DNA of 64,000 nucleotides from positions 186,001-250,000 of the forward strand of contig CAVPBN010000050.1 of assembly GCA_963701815.1 (NCBI GenBank), given 5' to 3'. Position numbers and translations under genes: made by a program. The notes beneath the pieces are model-generated. The model saw only the letters and a program-made list of their open reading frames with translations, was not told the origin of the DNA and searched no databases. Shown piece after piece: positions 20,461 through 29,128 of this stretch (positions are counted from its first letter, which is position 1; each line of letters opens with the position of its first letter). The DNA is from AP-15 sp963701815. Lineage in GTDB: Bacteria > Pseudomonadota > Alphaproteobacteria > ATCC43930 > CGMCC-115725.

Positions 20461-22110
20461 GTGACGACGACGGCTGATGACCTCCCCGACGACATTGCCG
20501 CGCTGCAGGAGGCGCTGATCGCAGAGCGCGAAAGAGCGGCGCGGGTCGAGGCCGAACTGGCGGTGGCCAAGGCCAAGGCTTCCGACGATCAAGCCCTGAT
20601 CGCGCATCAGCGGTTGCAGATCGCCAAGCTGACGCGTGAGCTCTATGGCCAGCGCTCGGAACGCACCGTGCACCTGCTCGACCAGATCGAGCTGGCCTTC
20701 GAGGAGCTCGAGAGTTCGGCCGCTGAGGACGAGATCGCCGCCGAGCGCGCCGTGGCCCAGACCACCAATGTGGTGGCCTTTACCCGTAAACGTCCGGCGC
20801 GCCAGCCCTTCCCCGAGCATCTACCGCGCGAGCGGGTGGTCGAGCCGGGCCCGACGGTGTGCCAGTGCTGCGGCAGTCCGCGCCTGCGCAAACTGGGCGA
20901 GGACATCACCGAGACGCTGGAGACCATTCCGCGGCAATGGAAGGTGATCCAGCATGTTCGTGAGAAATTCACCTGTCGCGACTGCGAGAGGATCAGCCAA
21001 GCGCCGGCGCCGTTCCATGTGCTGGCTCGGGGCTGGGCCGGGCCCAGCCTGCTGGCGATGATCCTGTTCGAGAAATTCGGACAGCACCAGCCGCTGAACC
21101 GCCAGGCCGATCGCTATGCCCGCGAGGGCGTGCCCTTGAGCCTGTCGACGCTGGCCGACCAGGTGGGCGGCTGCTGTGCGGCGTTGGCGCCGCTGATCAG
21201 GCGGATCGAGCGCCACGTCTTCGCCGCCGAACGATTGCACAGCGACGACACCACCGTGCCGGTCCTGGCCAAGGGCAAGACCCATACCGGGCGATGTTGG
21301 GTTTACGTGCGCGACGACCGGCCGTTTGGCGGGCCGGCGCCGCCGGCGGCGATGTTCTATTACTCGCGCGATCGGGGCGGCGATCATCCACAGGCGCATC
21401 TGGCCGGCTATGCCGGGATCTTCCAGGCCGACGCCTACGCCGGATACAACAAGCTCTACGAGGCCGACCGCAAGCCGGGCCCGCTCATCGAGGCGGCGTG
21501 CTGGGTGCATGCCCGCCGGCCGTTCTTTGTCATGGCCGATGTCGTCGCCGATGCCCGCCGCAAAGCACTGGGCAACGCCACCAGCGTGATCTCGCCGCTG
21601 GCGCTGGAAGCGGTCCGGCGCATCGACGCGCTGTTCGACATCGAGCGCGCGATCAACGGCCACAGCGCCGAGCAGCGCCGGACAGTCCGGCAGGAACTGA
21701 GCGCACCCTTGGTGGCCGATCTAGAAAGCTGGCTTCGTGAACAGCGGCCCAAACTGTCGCGCGGCAACGATCTCGCCAAGGCGATGGACTATATGCTCAA
21801 GCGCTGGCCGGCGTTCACCCGGTTCCTCGCCGACGGCCGCATCTGCCTCAGCAACAATGCCGCCGAGCGAGCGCTGCGTGGCATTGCCCTGGGCAGAAAA
21901 TCGTGGCTGTTCGCGGGTTCCGACCGTGGCGGACAGCGAGCCGCGGCGATGTACAGCCTAGTCGTCACCGCCAAAATGAACAATGTCGACCCGCAGGCCT
22001 GGCTGGGCGATGTCCTGGCCCGGATCGCCGAGCATCCGGCCCGCAGGCTCGATGAACTGCTGCCGTGGAACTGGCGGCCACGCTCGGCGCCGCAAAGTCA
22101 GGCAGCCTAA
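20461..22110 (+). CDS. tnpC: IS66 transposase TnpC
   Basis: A 549-residue DDE transposase from a GTG start at 20461. An N-terminal coiled-coil (around ALIAERERAARVEAELAVAK) is followed by a zinc-finger-like segment with CQCCGSPRLRK and CRDCE. Then come catalytic Asps in HSDDTTVPV and FQADAYAGY, and the Glu in LSNNAAERALRGIALGRKSW. Full length and uninterrupted. A 70-nt gap separates it from tnpB. Confidence 0.95.
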   Translation: MTTTADDLPDDIAALQEALIAERERAARVEAELAVAKAKASDDQALIAHQRLQIAKLTRELYGQRSERTVHLLDQIELAFEELESSAAEDEIAAERAVAQTTNVVAFTRKRPARQPFPEHLPRERVVEPGPTVCQCCGSPRLRKLGEDITETLETIPRQWKVIQHVREKFTCRDCERISQAPAPFHVLARGWAGPSLLAMILFEKFGQHQPLNRQADRYAREGVPLSLSTLADQVGGCCAALAPLIRRIERHVFAAERLHSDDTTVPVLAKGKTHTGRCWVYVRDDRPFGGPAPPAAMFYYSRDRGGDHPQAHLAGYAGIFQADAYAGYNKLYEADRKPGPLIEAACWVHARRPFFVMADVVADARRKALGNATSVISPLALEAVRRIDALFDIERAINGHSAEQRRTVRQELSAPLVADLESWLREQRPKLSRGNDLAKAMDYMLKRWPAFTRFLADGRICLSNNAAERALRGIALGRKSWLFAGSDRGGQRAAAMYSLVVTAKMNNVDPQAWLGDVLARIAEHPARRLDELLPWNWRPRSAPQSQAA

Positions 22111-22112
22111 TC

Positions 22113-22355
22113 ATGGCTGCCATCGCCCACGTCTTCACGATCGGCTATGTCGCCAACCAGATCGGCGAGGACGAAGACTGGCTCTTCGAACTGTCGACCG
22201 ACATGTTCCCGGAAGACGGCTGCCTTTGGGTCTACGGCGTCGGCGAGGACGGCGTACCCGCCTTCACCAAAGACGGCATCGAAAACCTGCGCCAGATCAT
22301 CGCCGACGAACGAAACGCTGGCCGCGCGCCGCCGCAGGTCAAACCGGCCGACTGA
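22113..22355 (+). CDS. Small IS66-associated protein of unknown function
   Basis: Encodes 80 residues starting with MAAIAHVFTIGYVANQIGED, two bases after the tnpC stop. It is acidic (GEDEDWLFELSTDMFPEDG). Comparable small genes occur as passengers at the 3' end of some IS66 elements. No catalytic motif is visible. Position inside the element ends argues it is part of the IS. Confidence 0.7.
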   Translation: MAAIAHVFTIGYVANQIGEDEDWLFELSTDMFPEDGCLWVYGVGEDGVPAFTKDGIENLRQIIADERNAGRAPPQVKPAD

Positions 22356-22385
22356 CCTCGCCTGCGGGGTTCACCGCATGCTTAC

Positions 22386-22393
22386 GTTCGATG
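22386..22393 (+). repeat. IS66 target-site duplication, right copy
   Basis: GTTCGATG, identical to the copy at 19514-19521 and directly outside the right inverted repeat. Confidence 0.93.
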
Positions 22394-22652
22394 CTGATGC
22401 CCGTGTTCTCCAGCGCTTGGCTGCCGCCGGCAAATCAGCCGTGATCCCGCCCCGCTCCAACCGGGTCATGCCCCGCCCATTCGACCGGGAGCTCTACAAG
22501 GCGCGCCACCTGATCGAAAATTTCTTCTGCAAGCTCAAACAGTTCCGCGCAATCGCCACACGCTACGACAAAACTCCCAGAAATTTCCTCGCCGCCATCC
22601 ACCTCGCTGCCGCTACCATCTGGCTCAATTGACGACACCCCCTAGTCTGACG

Positions 22653-22686
22653 AGAAAAGCGCCGGTCCCGTAAACGAGACCGGCGC
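22653..22686 (-). terminator. Rho-independent terminator of the phosphoesterase gene
   Basis: A perfect 9-bp stem GCGCCGGTC/GACCGGCGC with a 10-nt loop. On the minus strand it is followed by TTTTCTCG. It lies 44 nt past the phosphoesterase stop codon. Confidence 0.8.
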
Positions 22687-22729
22687 GGAAAGAACGGTCC
22701 GTCGGGCGGGAAGAAACCCGCCGATAGAG

Positions 22730-24730
22730 CTACTTCTTGAAGGCGAACAGATCCATCAGGTCCCCGATCGCCGGCCCGTTCGTCGGCTTGTAGGGGTCGG
22801 CGCCGGTGATCGGGTCGGGCAGGTTGTCGCGGCTGCGCGAGGTCAGCGGCGATAAATTCCAATTCGCCTCGATGAACTTCAGGACAGAGACGTGATCCGT
22901 GTAGGTGTGCGAAATGTGGCCGCCGGCGCTGAACGGCGAGACCACGATCATCGGAATGCGGGTGCCGTCGCCGAAATAGTCGAGCGGCTGCACATAGCCC
23001 GAATCGTAATACCCGCCGCCTTCGTCCATCGTGATCATGATCGCCGTGCCGGCCCACAGCGCTTTGTTTGCTTTGGTCAGATCGACGATTTTTTTGACGA
23101 AACCTTCGAGGAGATTTAGCTTCGACGAAGCCGGGTGGCCGTCGAGATAGCCGCTCGGCTTGACGAACGACACCGCCGGCAAATTGCCGCTCGCGATGTC
23201 ATTGTAGAGATCGAGCGTGTCTTGCAGCGCCTCCTTCCGCACGCCCGAGTTGGTCATGATCGAGGTCGAGTACTGGAAGAAGTTGCAGATGTTGCAATAG
23301 GTGTTGTCCGGCGTAACGTAATTGTTGTAAGGATTGGCGAGGTAGGCATTGAACTGGTCGCCGAAATAGGCGAACGAGATCTTCTTTTCCAGCAATTCGT
23401 CGCCGATGTCTCTGACGCTCGATGGCGGCACCGTAAAGACGGTGTTGCCGGGATTGCCGATTCTCGCATAGGCGCTGCTGCCGTCGCCGAAATAGCCCGG
23501 ATTATAATTGTTGATAAGGTAATAGTGCCCCGAGGCGCAATTCGGCTTGACCTTCATCGCCTTCAAAAAGTCGACTATCGGCTTGACGCCCGGCTGAGTA
23601 GGATCGGCGCAGTCGGTGTAGCTGCCGCCGCCATAAGACGGCGAGCCGAACGAGCCGCCGCCGTAGCCGTCCTCTTTATACCAATTATTCGTGCCCTTCA
23701 GCGGGTTCGGATCCTCGACCTCGTCGACGACCCCGGCGTTCTTGCTGCCCTTGGCGACGAGCAATTGTGCGGCGGCACGAGCGGGTTGCCTTTGCCGTCG
23801 CTGAACCAGATCGCGTCGCCGGTGCCGAGCATGATGTGGTTGGCGCCGGTGCCGCCCGTGCACCGCCTGATGATAATTGTCGCTCATCGAATAGGTGTCG
23901 GCGAGCATCTTGAAATAGGGCACGTCGCCTTGCTGGACATTGTAGAAGCCCATCGCCGTGGCGCCCTCCTTGTAGGTAAAGCCGGCCGGCGGCGGCTTGC
24001 CGTTGCTGCCCGCGCCGACCGTCGCTTCGACCCAGGGAAACAGGTCATTCGCGCAGCCTGTCGCCGCGGCGCAATCGAACTGCTGCCACATCTGGTAAAA
24101 GCGGTGCACCGGGCTTTCGGCGTAAGCGTCATAGGGCACGCCCGGGGTCAGCTGGTACGGACCCGGCGGCAGGTGGTTGACGTCCTTGCCGTCATAGATG
24201 ATGCGAATGTCGGGCTTGCCGATGATCGCCGGGGGAACCGCGCCCGTGGTCAGGAACTTGTAATAGTCTATCGGCAGCCCGTTTTCGTAGGTCTGCGCCT
24301 GTGCGACCGTCGCGAATGGCGGCGGACCGCCGCCGGCCAACGGCGCCGGTAAGGTCGTATAGGGGGTCTTGCCGGATGGGCTGAGCTGATAGACCGTCTT
24401 GTCCTGCGCCTGAAGTTGCGGGGCGCTCGAATATTTCGGTCCCGGAGTGCCGTCGGCCTTGACGATCCCCTCCGACAGCAGGTTGAACACGGTCTCGCCT
24501 TTGTTGACCGGTGTGTAGGTGGCGAAAAGATGATCGAAAGTCCTATTTTCGCCGATTATCACGATCACGTGCTTGATCGGCGTCGTCGTCTTGCCATCGT
24601 TCTTGCCGATCGTCGCGGCGCCGGCCGCGATCGGCGTGAGGGTGTTGGCCGCCATCGCGCACAACGCCGCGCCGCCCAGCAGCTTGCGTCGATAACCTCG
24701 AGGAGCGCCTCGGAACCTCCGGTTTTGCAT
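22730..24730 (-). CDS. Phosphoesterase / phospholipase C family protein, exported (two compensating frameshifts)
   Basis: Member of the PF04185 phosphoesterase family (phospholipase C and AcpA-type acid phosphatases), about 666 residues. The N-terminus has a twin-arginine-like basic start and a hydrophobic segment ending AAGAA, so export is likely. The active-site region is VIVIIGENRTFDHLFATY, and a later metal region is ITMDEGGGYYDS. Between about 23857 and 23765 some 30 residues are read out of frame. The shifted frame gives GGTGANHIMLGTGDAIWFSD, the expected family sequence, so a +1 change near 23855 is balanced by a -1-type change near 23768. An AGGGGAC site precedes the ATG at 24730. A Pho-box-like array lies upstream. 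Confidence 0.88.
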   Translation of the reverse strand: MQNRRFRGAPRGYRRKLLGGAALCAMAANTLTPIAAGAATIGKNDGKTTTPIKHVIVIIGENRTFDHLFATYTPVNKGETVFNLLSEGIVKADGTPGPKYSSAPQLQAQDKTVYQLSPSGKTPYTTLPAPLAGGGPPPFATVAQAQTYENGLPIDYYKFLTTGAVPPAIIGKPDIRIIYDGKDVNHLPPGPYQLTPGVPYDAYAESPVHRFYQMWQQFDCAAATGCANDLFPWVEATVGAGSNGKPPPAGFTYKEGATAMGFYNVQQGDVPYFKMLADTYSMSDNYHQAVHGRHRRQPHHARHRRRDLVQRRQRQPARAAAQLLVAKGSKNAGVVDEVEDPNPLKGTNNWYKEDGYGGGSFGSPSYGGGSYTDCADPTQPGVKPIVDFLKAMKVKPNCASGHYYLINNYNPGYFGDGSSAYARIGNPGNTVFTVPPSSVRDIGDELLEKKISFAYFGDQFNAYLANPYNNYVTPDNTYCNICNFFQYSTSIMTNSGVRKEALQDTLDLYNDIASGNLPAVSFVKPSGYLDGHPASSKLNLLEGFVKKIVDLTKANKALWAGTAIMITMDEGGGYYDSGYVQPLDYFGDGTRIPMIVVSPFSAGGHISHTYTDHVSVLKFIEANWNLSPLTSRSRDNLPDPITGADPYKPTNGPAIGDLMDLFAFKK

Positions 24731-24794
24731 ATCCGTCCCCTGTGGTGAAATTTCGGCCGCGGCGGCGAACCTAGCGGCCGAAATTTACCGGCGG

Positions 24795-24823
24795 GTGACG
24801 GTTGGATGACCTTCCTGTGACGC
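24795..24823 (-). promoter_or_regulatory. Pho-box-like triple repeat (predicted PhoB site)
   Basis: Read toward the phosphoesterase gene, three 7-mers GCGTCAC, AGGTCAT and CCGTCAC are spaced exactly 11 bases apart (7+4+7+4+7). This is the PhoB half-site geometry, consensus CTGTCAT plus a 4-bp spacer. It ends 65 nt before the start codon. Regulation by phosphate starvation is inferred from the match and the gene product. Confidence 0.65.
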
Positions 24824-24914
24824 TTCAGGGCGAGCTCGAACGGCGCTGTTTTCAGCCCGCTGTTGCTCGATCGCGATTGGTGCAGCTGGCCTGATCGGCG
24901 GCCAACGCCGATTG

Positions 24915-25304
24915 CTACCAGTGCGAGACGATTTCGTAATCGGCGAAGAGCGCGGGCAACGCCTTGCGTGAGAGGAGCTTGACCCCGGGCACGAGTTCGC
25001 CGTGCTCGATGCCGCGTTCGGCCAGATCTTCCTCGATGAGGTAGACCGGGATCTTGCGGTTCTCGATCAGGTCGACGATGTCCCGATCCATCTTTGGCGC
25101 TTGGGTCTGTTTCCACTCCCCGACCGTCAATCCTGGGGACCCTTGCCCGGCGATCGCGTAGTTTACGGCGTTGCCGCGCAGCACCACCGTGTGCGCGCCG
25201 CCCGCCCCCTGCATCGCGGCCAGCAGCCACAAGATCGTGTCATCCTGCTCTTCCATCACGGCGCGGTAGGCCGACTCGACGATGTTCAACGAATTCTTGG
25301 CCAT
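24915..25304 (-). CDS. DsrE-superfamily-like protein, third gene of a trio
   Basis: A 129-residue soluble protein with segments resembling the DsrE/DsrF/DsrH fold: DTILWLLAAMQGAGGAHTVV early on and a C-terminal LVPGVKLLSRKALPALFADY. It contains no cysteine, so it cannot itself be a persulfide carrier. It starts nine bases after the stop of the CGMC-containing gene, on the same strand. Function unknown; a structural or specificity subunit of a DsrEFH/TusBCD-like complex is possible. Confidence 0.6.
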   Translation of the reverse strand: MAKNSLNIVESAYRAVMEEQDDTILWLLAAMQGAGGAHTVVLRGNAVNYAIAGQGSPGLTVGEWKQTQAPKMDRDIVDLIENRKIPVYLIEEDLAERGIEHGELVPGVKLLSRKALPALFADYEIVSHW

Positions 25305-25313
25305 GGTCGCGCC

Positions 25314-25724
25314 TTATTTTGTCGGGATGACGAGGGAGTTGTCGGATGCTTCGGTGAAGGTTTGGAAATCGGCCGGCGAGCCTCGTCGCGTGCCGGGCAC
25401 GAACTCGTTGACGCCGCGTTCGTCGACGCACATGCCGCAATTTACCCAGTCGACCTTGCCGCCGTTCTTCGCAGCCTCGGCCAGCAATGCCGCGACTTGA
25501 TCCTTGGTCGTCGGATGGTTCTCATCGGCGAGGTTCTTGCCGTGCACGGGGTTCGGGTGCGGCGCCTGGCGGGTGAAGGCGAGCCCCGCGGCCCCTTCAT
25601 ACGCAAAGACGTTGATGTCGTGGCCGCGTCGCGCCGCCGCGTCGAGGATTCGAAACGCGGTGGTCAGGTTCGCCGACTCGTACGGCGCATCCATCAGCGC
25701 GAAGGTCAGGGTCCTCTTGGGCAT
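25314..25724 (-). CDS. DsrE family protein with CxxC motif
   Basis: A 136-residue protein. The ATG at 25724 is supported by GAGGAG seven bases upstream. It begins KRTLTFALMDAPYESANLTT, and the second half has DWVNCGMCVDERGVNEFVPG. The two Cys of CGMC lie where DsrE-type sulfurtransferases carry their reactive cysteine. DsrE-family proteins relay sulfane sulfur in sulfur oxidation (DsrEFH) or tRNA thiolation (TusBCD). Neither dsrC/tusE nor dsrAB is seen nearby, so the partner is unknown. Confidence 0.72.
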   Translation of the reverse strand: MPKRTLTFALMDAPYESANLTTAFRILDAAARRGHDINVFAYEGAAGLAFTRQAPHPNPVHGKNLADENHPTTKDQVAALLAEAAKNGGKVDWVNCGMCVDERGVNEFVPGTRRGSPADFQTFTEASDNSLVIPTK

Positions 25725-25734
25725 CGTCTTCTCC

Positions 25735-26055
25735 TCAGTGCCAGAGCGTTTTGTGACCGGCCTCGAGATGGTCGACGACGACATCGATCGACGCAGTGAG
25801 GATCCCCTCGGCCAGCTTTGAGATGCCTCGCTCGCGCAGCGAGAAGTCGTCCGCGAGGACCTTGACGCCGCTCCGCCCGAGCGCTGACAGGGCAGCGGAG
25901 CGGGTCGACGGCCGCGCCGCCAAAACGCCATTCTGGATCAGCAATAGGGTCACGTCGTTGCCGGCGTCGACGAGGCCCTGAGACAATTCATAGAAATAAG
26001 CCACATCGTGCGACTCGAACGGATCGCGCGATTCGATCAGCAGGTAGTGCGCCAT
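25735..26055 (-). CDS. DsrE/DsrF-like protein, first gene of the trio
   Basis: A 106-residue protein starting MAHYLLIESRDPFESHDVAY. An alternating beta/alpha pattern (DVTLLLIQNGVLAAR, GVKVLADDFSLRERGI) fits the DsrE/F fold. It has no cysteine. A GGAGAG site precedes the ATG at 26055. It lies 10 nt before the next gene, so the three genes form one operon. DsrF-type subunits also lack the reactive Cys, which would make the set DsrEFH-like with an unusual gene order. Not proven. Confidence 0.65.
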   Translation of the reverse strand: MAHYLLIESRDPFESHDVAYFYELSQGLVDAGNDVTLLLIQNGVLAARPSTRSAALSALGRSGVKVLADDFSLRERGISKLAEGILTASIDVVVDHLEAGHKTLWH

Positions 26056-26243
26056 ATGCTCTCCGTTGCCTATGTTGTTCCGTCGACACGCATTATGCGG
26101 GCGCCACCGGTCGAGCACCCTACTATAGGGGTGTCCCTCTGTTCAAGCGGGGGAACGTGTCGCAAGTCTGGCGGACCGCAGCAGCGTTATCGGGAGAAAC
26201 GGCCGGGGTACCTCAACCACCGGGGGCCTTCAGCGGCGTCCCG

Positions 26244-26660
26244 TCAATCGTCGACGACGGCGATCGCCTCGATCTCGATCATCGCGTCGGGGTCGGCAAG
26301 CCGGCTGATCTGGACCGTCGTGCTGGTCGGCGTCGCCGCGCCGAGATAGCGCAGCCTCATGTCGGGGTGCTTGGCGAACTCCACGTAATCGGTGACGTAG
26401 GTATTGGTCTTGACGATGTCGGCCAAACCGGCGCCGGCGGCTTCGAGACAGGTCTTGATGTTCTCGCCGACCTGCTGGATCTGGGCGCGCATGTCGCCCT
26501 TGCCGACGCAAACCCCGTTGGCGTCGCGCGCCAGTTGGCCGGCGACAAAGATCATCTTGCCGGTGCCGCTGACCGTGACGACATGGGTGTACCTGGCCTT
26601 GCCGTCGACCATGCTGACATGGATGCCCTGCGGCTGAATCTTCTCGCGCTTGATCGCCAT
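26244..26660 (-). CDS. RidA family protein
   Basis: A 138-residue member of the YjgF/YER057c/UK114 family; such proteins hydrolyse reactive enamine/imine intermediates. Visible family segments are FVAGQLARDANGVCVGKGDM, AQIQQVGENIKTCLEAAGAG and the C-terminal DPDAMIEIEAIAVVDD. The arginine that binds substrate in true RidA is not obvious (the C-terminal part has MRLRYLGAATPTSTTVQ), so subgroup and substrate are open. An AAAGGAG site precedes the ATG. Divergent from the LLM gene at 26739, 78 nt apart. Confidence 0.85.
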   Translation of the reverse strand: MAIKREKIQPQGIHVSMVDGKARYTHVVTVSGTGKMIFVAGQLARDANGVCVGKGDMRAQIQQVGENIKTCLEAAGAGLADIVKTNTYVTDYVEFAKHPDMRLRYLGAATPTSTTVQISRLADPDAMIEIEAIAVVDD

Positions 26661-26738
26661 CGCGTCTCCTTTCCCTATAATGCGGTCCCGATGATACGCC
26701 GCGGCGCCGGCGCCGCGCCAATCGCAGCGAGGACTTCC

Positions 26739-27933
26739 ATGCCGCTGAGCAACCTCCGCCACGGGATCTTTCTGCCGCCGTTTCACCCGAACGAAGAAAA
26801 TCCGACGCAATGCCTCGAACGCGACCTCGAATTGATGGCGTGGCTCGACCGGCTCGGCTTTCACGAGGCCTGGATCGGCGAGCACCATTCGGCCGGGTTC
26901 GAGATCATCAGCTCGCCCGAGATCTTCATCGCCTTTGCCGCCGAGCGCACCAGGCACATCCGCTTCGGCACCGGCGTCATCTCGCTGCCCTACCACCACC
27001 CGATGATGGTCGCCGACCGCATCGTGCAGCTCGACCACATGACCCGCGGCCGGGTCATGTTCGGCGCCGGGCCGGGCCTCCTTGCCTCGGACGCGATCAT
27101 GATGGGCATCGACCCGATGACCCAGCGCGACCGCATGGCCGAGGCGATCGACGCGATCCTGCGCCTGTTCCGCGGCGAGATCGTCACCGAGAAGACCGAC
27201 TGGTACACGATGTCGGGCTGCCGGCTGCACCTCTTGCCCTACACCAAGCCCTACCCCGAGGTCGCGGTGGTCAGCGCGATCACTCCTTCGGGCGGGCGGC
27301 TCGCCGGCAAATACGATCTCGGCATGATCTGCGTTGCCGCGACCAATCCGTTCGGCTTTGACGCGCTCGGCTCGAACTGGCAGATCGCCTGCGATGTCGC
27401 CGCCGAGCACGGCCGCGAAATGGACCCGGCGCGGCTGCGCCTGGTCGGCCCGATCCACATCGCCGAAACCCGCGCCCAGGCCTACGAGAACGCCAAATTC
27501 GGCTTTGAACGGTATCTCGGCTATCTGAACAACAACCAGCCGCGGTTTATCGTGCCGGCGGGGAAGGACCCGCTCGAATGGTTTGTCGAGAACCGCTACG
27601 GCGTGTGCGGCACGCCCGACGACGCGATCGCGCTTGATCGAGCGGCTTTACGAAAAACAGGGCGATTTCGGCGCCTTTTTGCACCAGGCCCACAACTGGG
27701 CCGATTTCGCCGCGACCAAGCGATCCTACGAGCTCTACGCGCGCTATGTGATGCCGCATTTCAGCCGGCTCAATCAGAGCCGCGCCGCTTCCTATGAATG
27801 GTGCGGCGACAACCGAACCGAATTCAGCGCCAAACGCAACGCCGCCGCCAAGGCGATGTTCGACAAGCACGAGGCCGAGCAGGCTGCGGCTCGCGAGGTG
27901 AGCCGCCCCGCCCGCGGCCGCGAGGCGTGGTAG
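26739..27933 (+). CDS. LLM class flavin-dependent oxidoreductase (one frameshift)
   Basis: Luciferase-like monooxygenase of about 397 residues when repaired. Motifs are LDRLGFHEAWIGEHHSAGFE, HIRFGTGVISLPYHHPMMVA and LDHMTRGRVMFGAGPGLLAS. The C-terminal part (RLYEKQGDFGAFLHQAHNWA) matches the limonene/alkanal-type group, which have a long C-terminal tail. Frame moves by +1 at TT 27634-27635; dropping one T gives DDAIALIERLYEKQ. The start ATG at 26739 follows GCGAGGA. The nuclease-like gene follows after 16 nt. Substrate unknown. Confidence 0.88.
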
Positions 27934-27949
27934 TTCGTAGGACCGTCCA

Positions 27950-29066
27950 ATGGGCGTGTTCGTCCTGAGCGAATCGCAGGGGCTGGTGGCGCTAACCCCG
28001 AGCGAGTTTGTCCGCGAGGACGAATTTCAGCGGCTTTTGGAGAAATATCCGGCCCTTTTGTCCGGAAACCAATCTGAAAACATACCGGCGCGGCGTTGGC
28101 TGCTGATCAAGCGCGAAATGGCGGTTCCCGCAGAGGATGGCGGTTCCGATCGATGGTCGCTTGACCACCTTTTCGTCGATCAGGAGGGCGTGCCGACTTT
28201 GGTGGAGGTAAAGCGGCAGACGGACACCCGCCTACGACGAGAGGTGGTGGGTCAAATGTTGGACTACGCGGCCAATGCCGTCGTGTATCTGCCGGTGGAA
28301 CGTCTGCGCGCCGAATTCGAACAGGCCTGTACGGCAAAAGGGATCGTCCCCGAGGAAGAAATCCGCGATCGATTGTCTATAGATACCGACTCTGGAGGTG
28401 CTTTGGCAGCAAGTCAAGACAAACCTCCAGGCGGGTCGCATCCGCATGCTTTTCGTGGCGGACAAAATCCCGGCCGAATTGCGTCGGATCGTCGAATTCC
28501 TGAACGAGCAGATGAATCCGGCGGAAATGCTCGCTTTGGAGCTTCGACAGTTTCAGGGAGAAGGCCTCAAGACGATTGTCCCGACGCTTTACGGGGAGAC
28601 AGAACGAAGCGCAGCGGAAAAACCGCGCGCGACGTCGCGGCTGTGGGATAAAGAATCGATATGCGCGGCCCTCGAACGCAGGCATGGTCTCGGTGTCCTG
28701 CGTATCGCACGAAAAATAGTGGAATGGATTGAAAAGAACACCGACGAGCCGTTCTATGGCCGGGGCGGTAAGGACGGCTCCATCGGCTTGGTTGTCACCG
28801 CCAAAGGGTTCCGGTCGAGCCCACTCTTTCTCTGGACCTACGGCACTGTGGAGGTTGCGTTCCCGTATATGAAAAGACCATTCGACGACGCAGCAAAACG
28901 AGAAGAGCTTCGCCGGCAGCTCAACGAAATCGAAGGCGTTAACCTACCGGCAGATGCGATTTCAAAGCGGCCCGGTATTTCGATCGCTACATTCTCGACC
29001 GACGAGCGGCTGAAGCGCTTTCTCGACGCAATGGACTGGTGCGTCCGCGAACTCCGCGCCTCGTGA
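27950..29066 (+). CDS. Uncharacterised protein with a PD-(D/E)xK nuclease-like motif (one frameshift)
   Basis: About 372 residues if repaired. The N-terminal domain contains LDHLFVDQEGVPTLVEVKRQ followed by REVVGQMLDYAANAV. The D...ExK arrangement and following Q fit NucS/RecB-like PD-(D/E)xK nucleases. The C-terminal half (from VLWQQVKTNLQAGRIRMLFV) has no motif I recognise, apart from LRRIVEFLNEQMNPAEMLAL, which recurs in related hypothetical proteins. Frame moves by +1 near 28375-28384, where the second frame reads IPTLEVLWQQV. It follows an LLM gene but is probably functionally unrelated. Could be a defence or repair protein. Confidence 0.6.
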
Positions 29067-29128
29067 GAGGCTTTAGAACCACCGCGGCGCCCGTCCGCTG
29101 CGCATTGATGGGTTTCGCTGGGTTCAAC

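Larger units (their letters stand above)
19522..22385 (+). mobile_element. IS66-family insertion sequence, complete
   Basis: A 2864-bp element bounded by the 8-bp duplication GTTCGATG. Terminal repeats are GTTTCCCTACGGTGAGG on the left and GTAAGCATGCGGTGAAC as the inverted right end, sharing GT and CGGTGA. It carries tnpA, tnpB, tnpC and a small fourth gene in order, all intact. It therefore looks able to move, or recently moved, in contrast to the broken IS5 host element. Confidence 0.93.
18979..22632 (+). pseudogene. IS5-family transposase, split by IS66 and frameshifted
   Basis: The N-terminal part starts with MTRYQLGDDQWQRIKDLLPG and continues to LIADRAFDG at 19521. The C-terminal part resumes at about 22394 (DADARVLQRLAAAGKSAVIPP) and ends with IENFFCKLKQFRAIATRYDK and a stop at 22632. 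Two +1 changes occur in the first part: near 19230 (GGGAGACGGG) and at an A8 run, 19327-19334. The A8 site is where IS427-type elements may use translational frameshifting, so that one may be natural. DDE residues are visible (DSTIVRAHQH; LIADRAFD; HLIENFF). Inactive because of the IS66 insertion. Confidence 0.88.
18847..22644 (+). mobile_element. IS5-family insertion sequence (IS427-like), interrupted by IS66
   Basis: Ends carry near-perfect inverted repeats: TAGGGCGTGTCGTCAATT on the left (from 18847) and its complement with one mismatch on the right (to 22644). CTAG flanks both ends, consistent with a TA or CTAG target duplication. Without the inner IS66 the element is about 0.93 kb, a normal size for this group. 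It sits between the esterase gene and the phosphoesterase terminator and disrupts no recognisable host gene. Confidence 0.88.
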
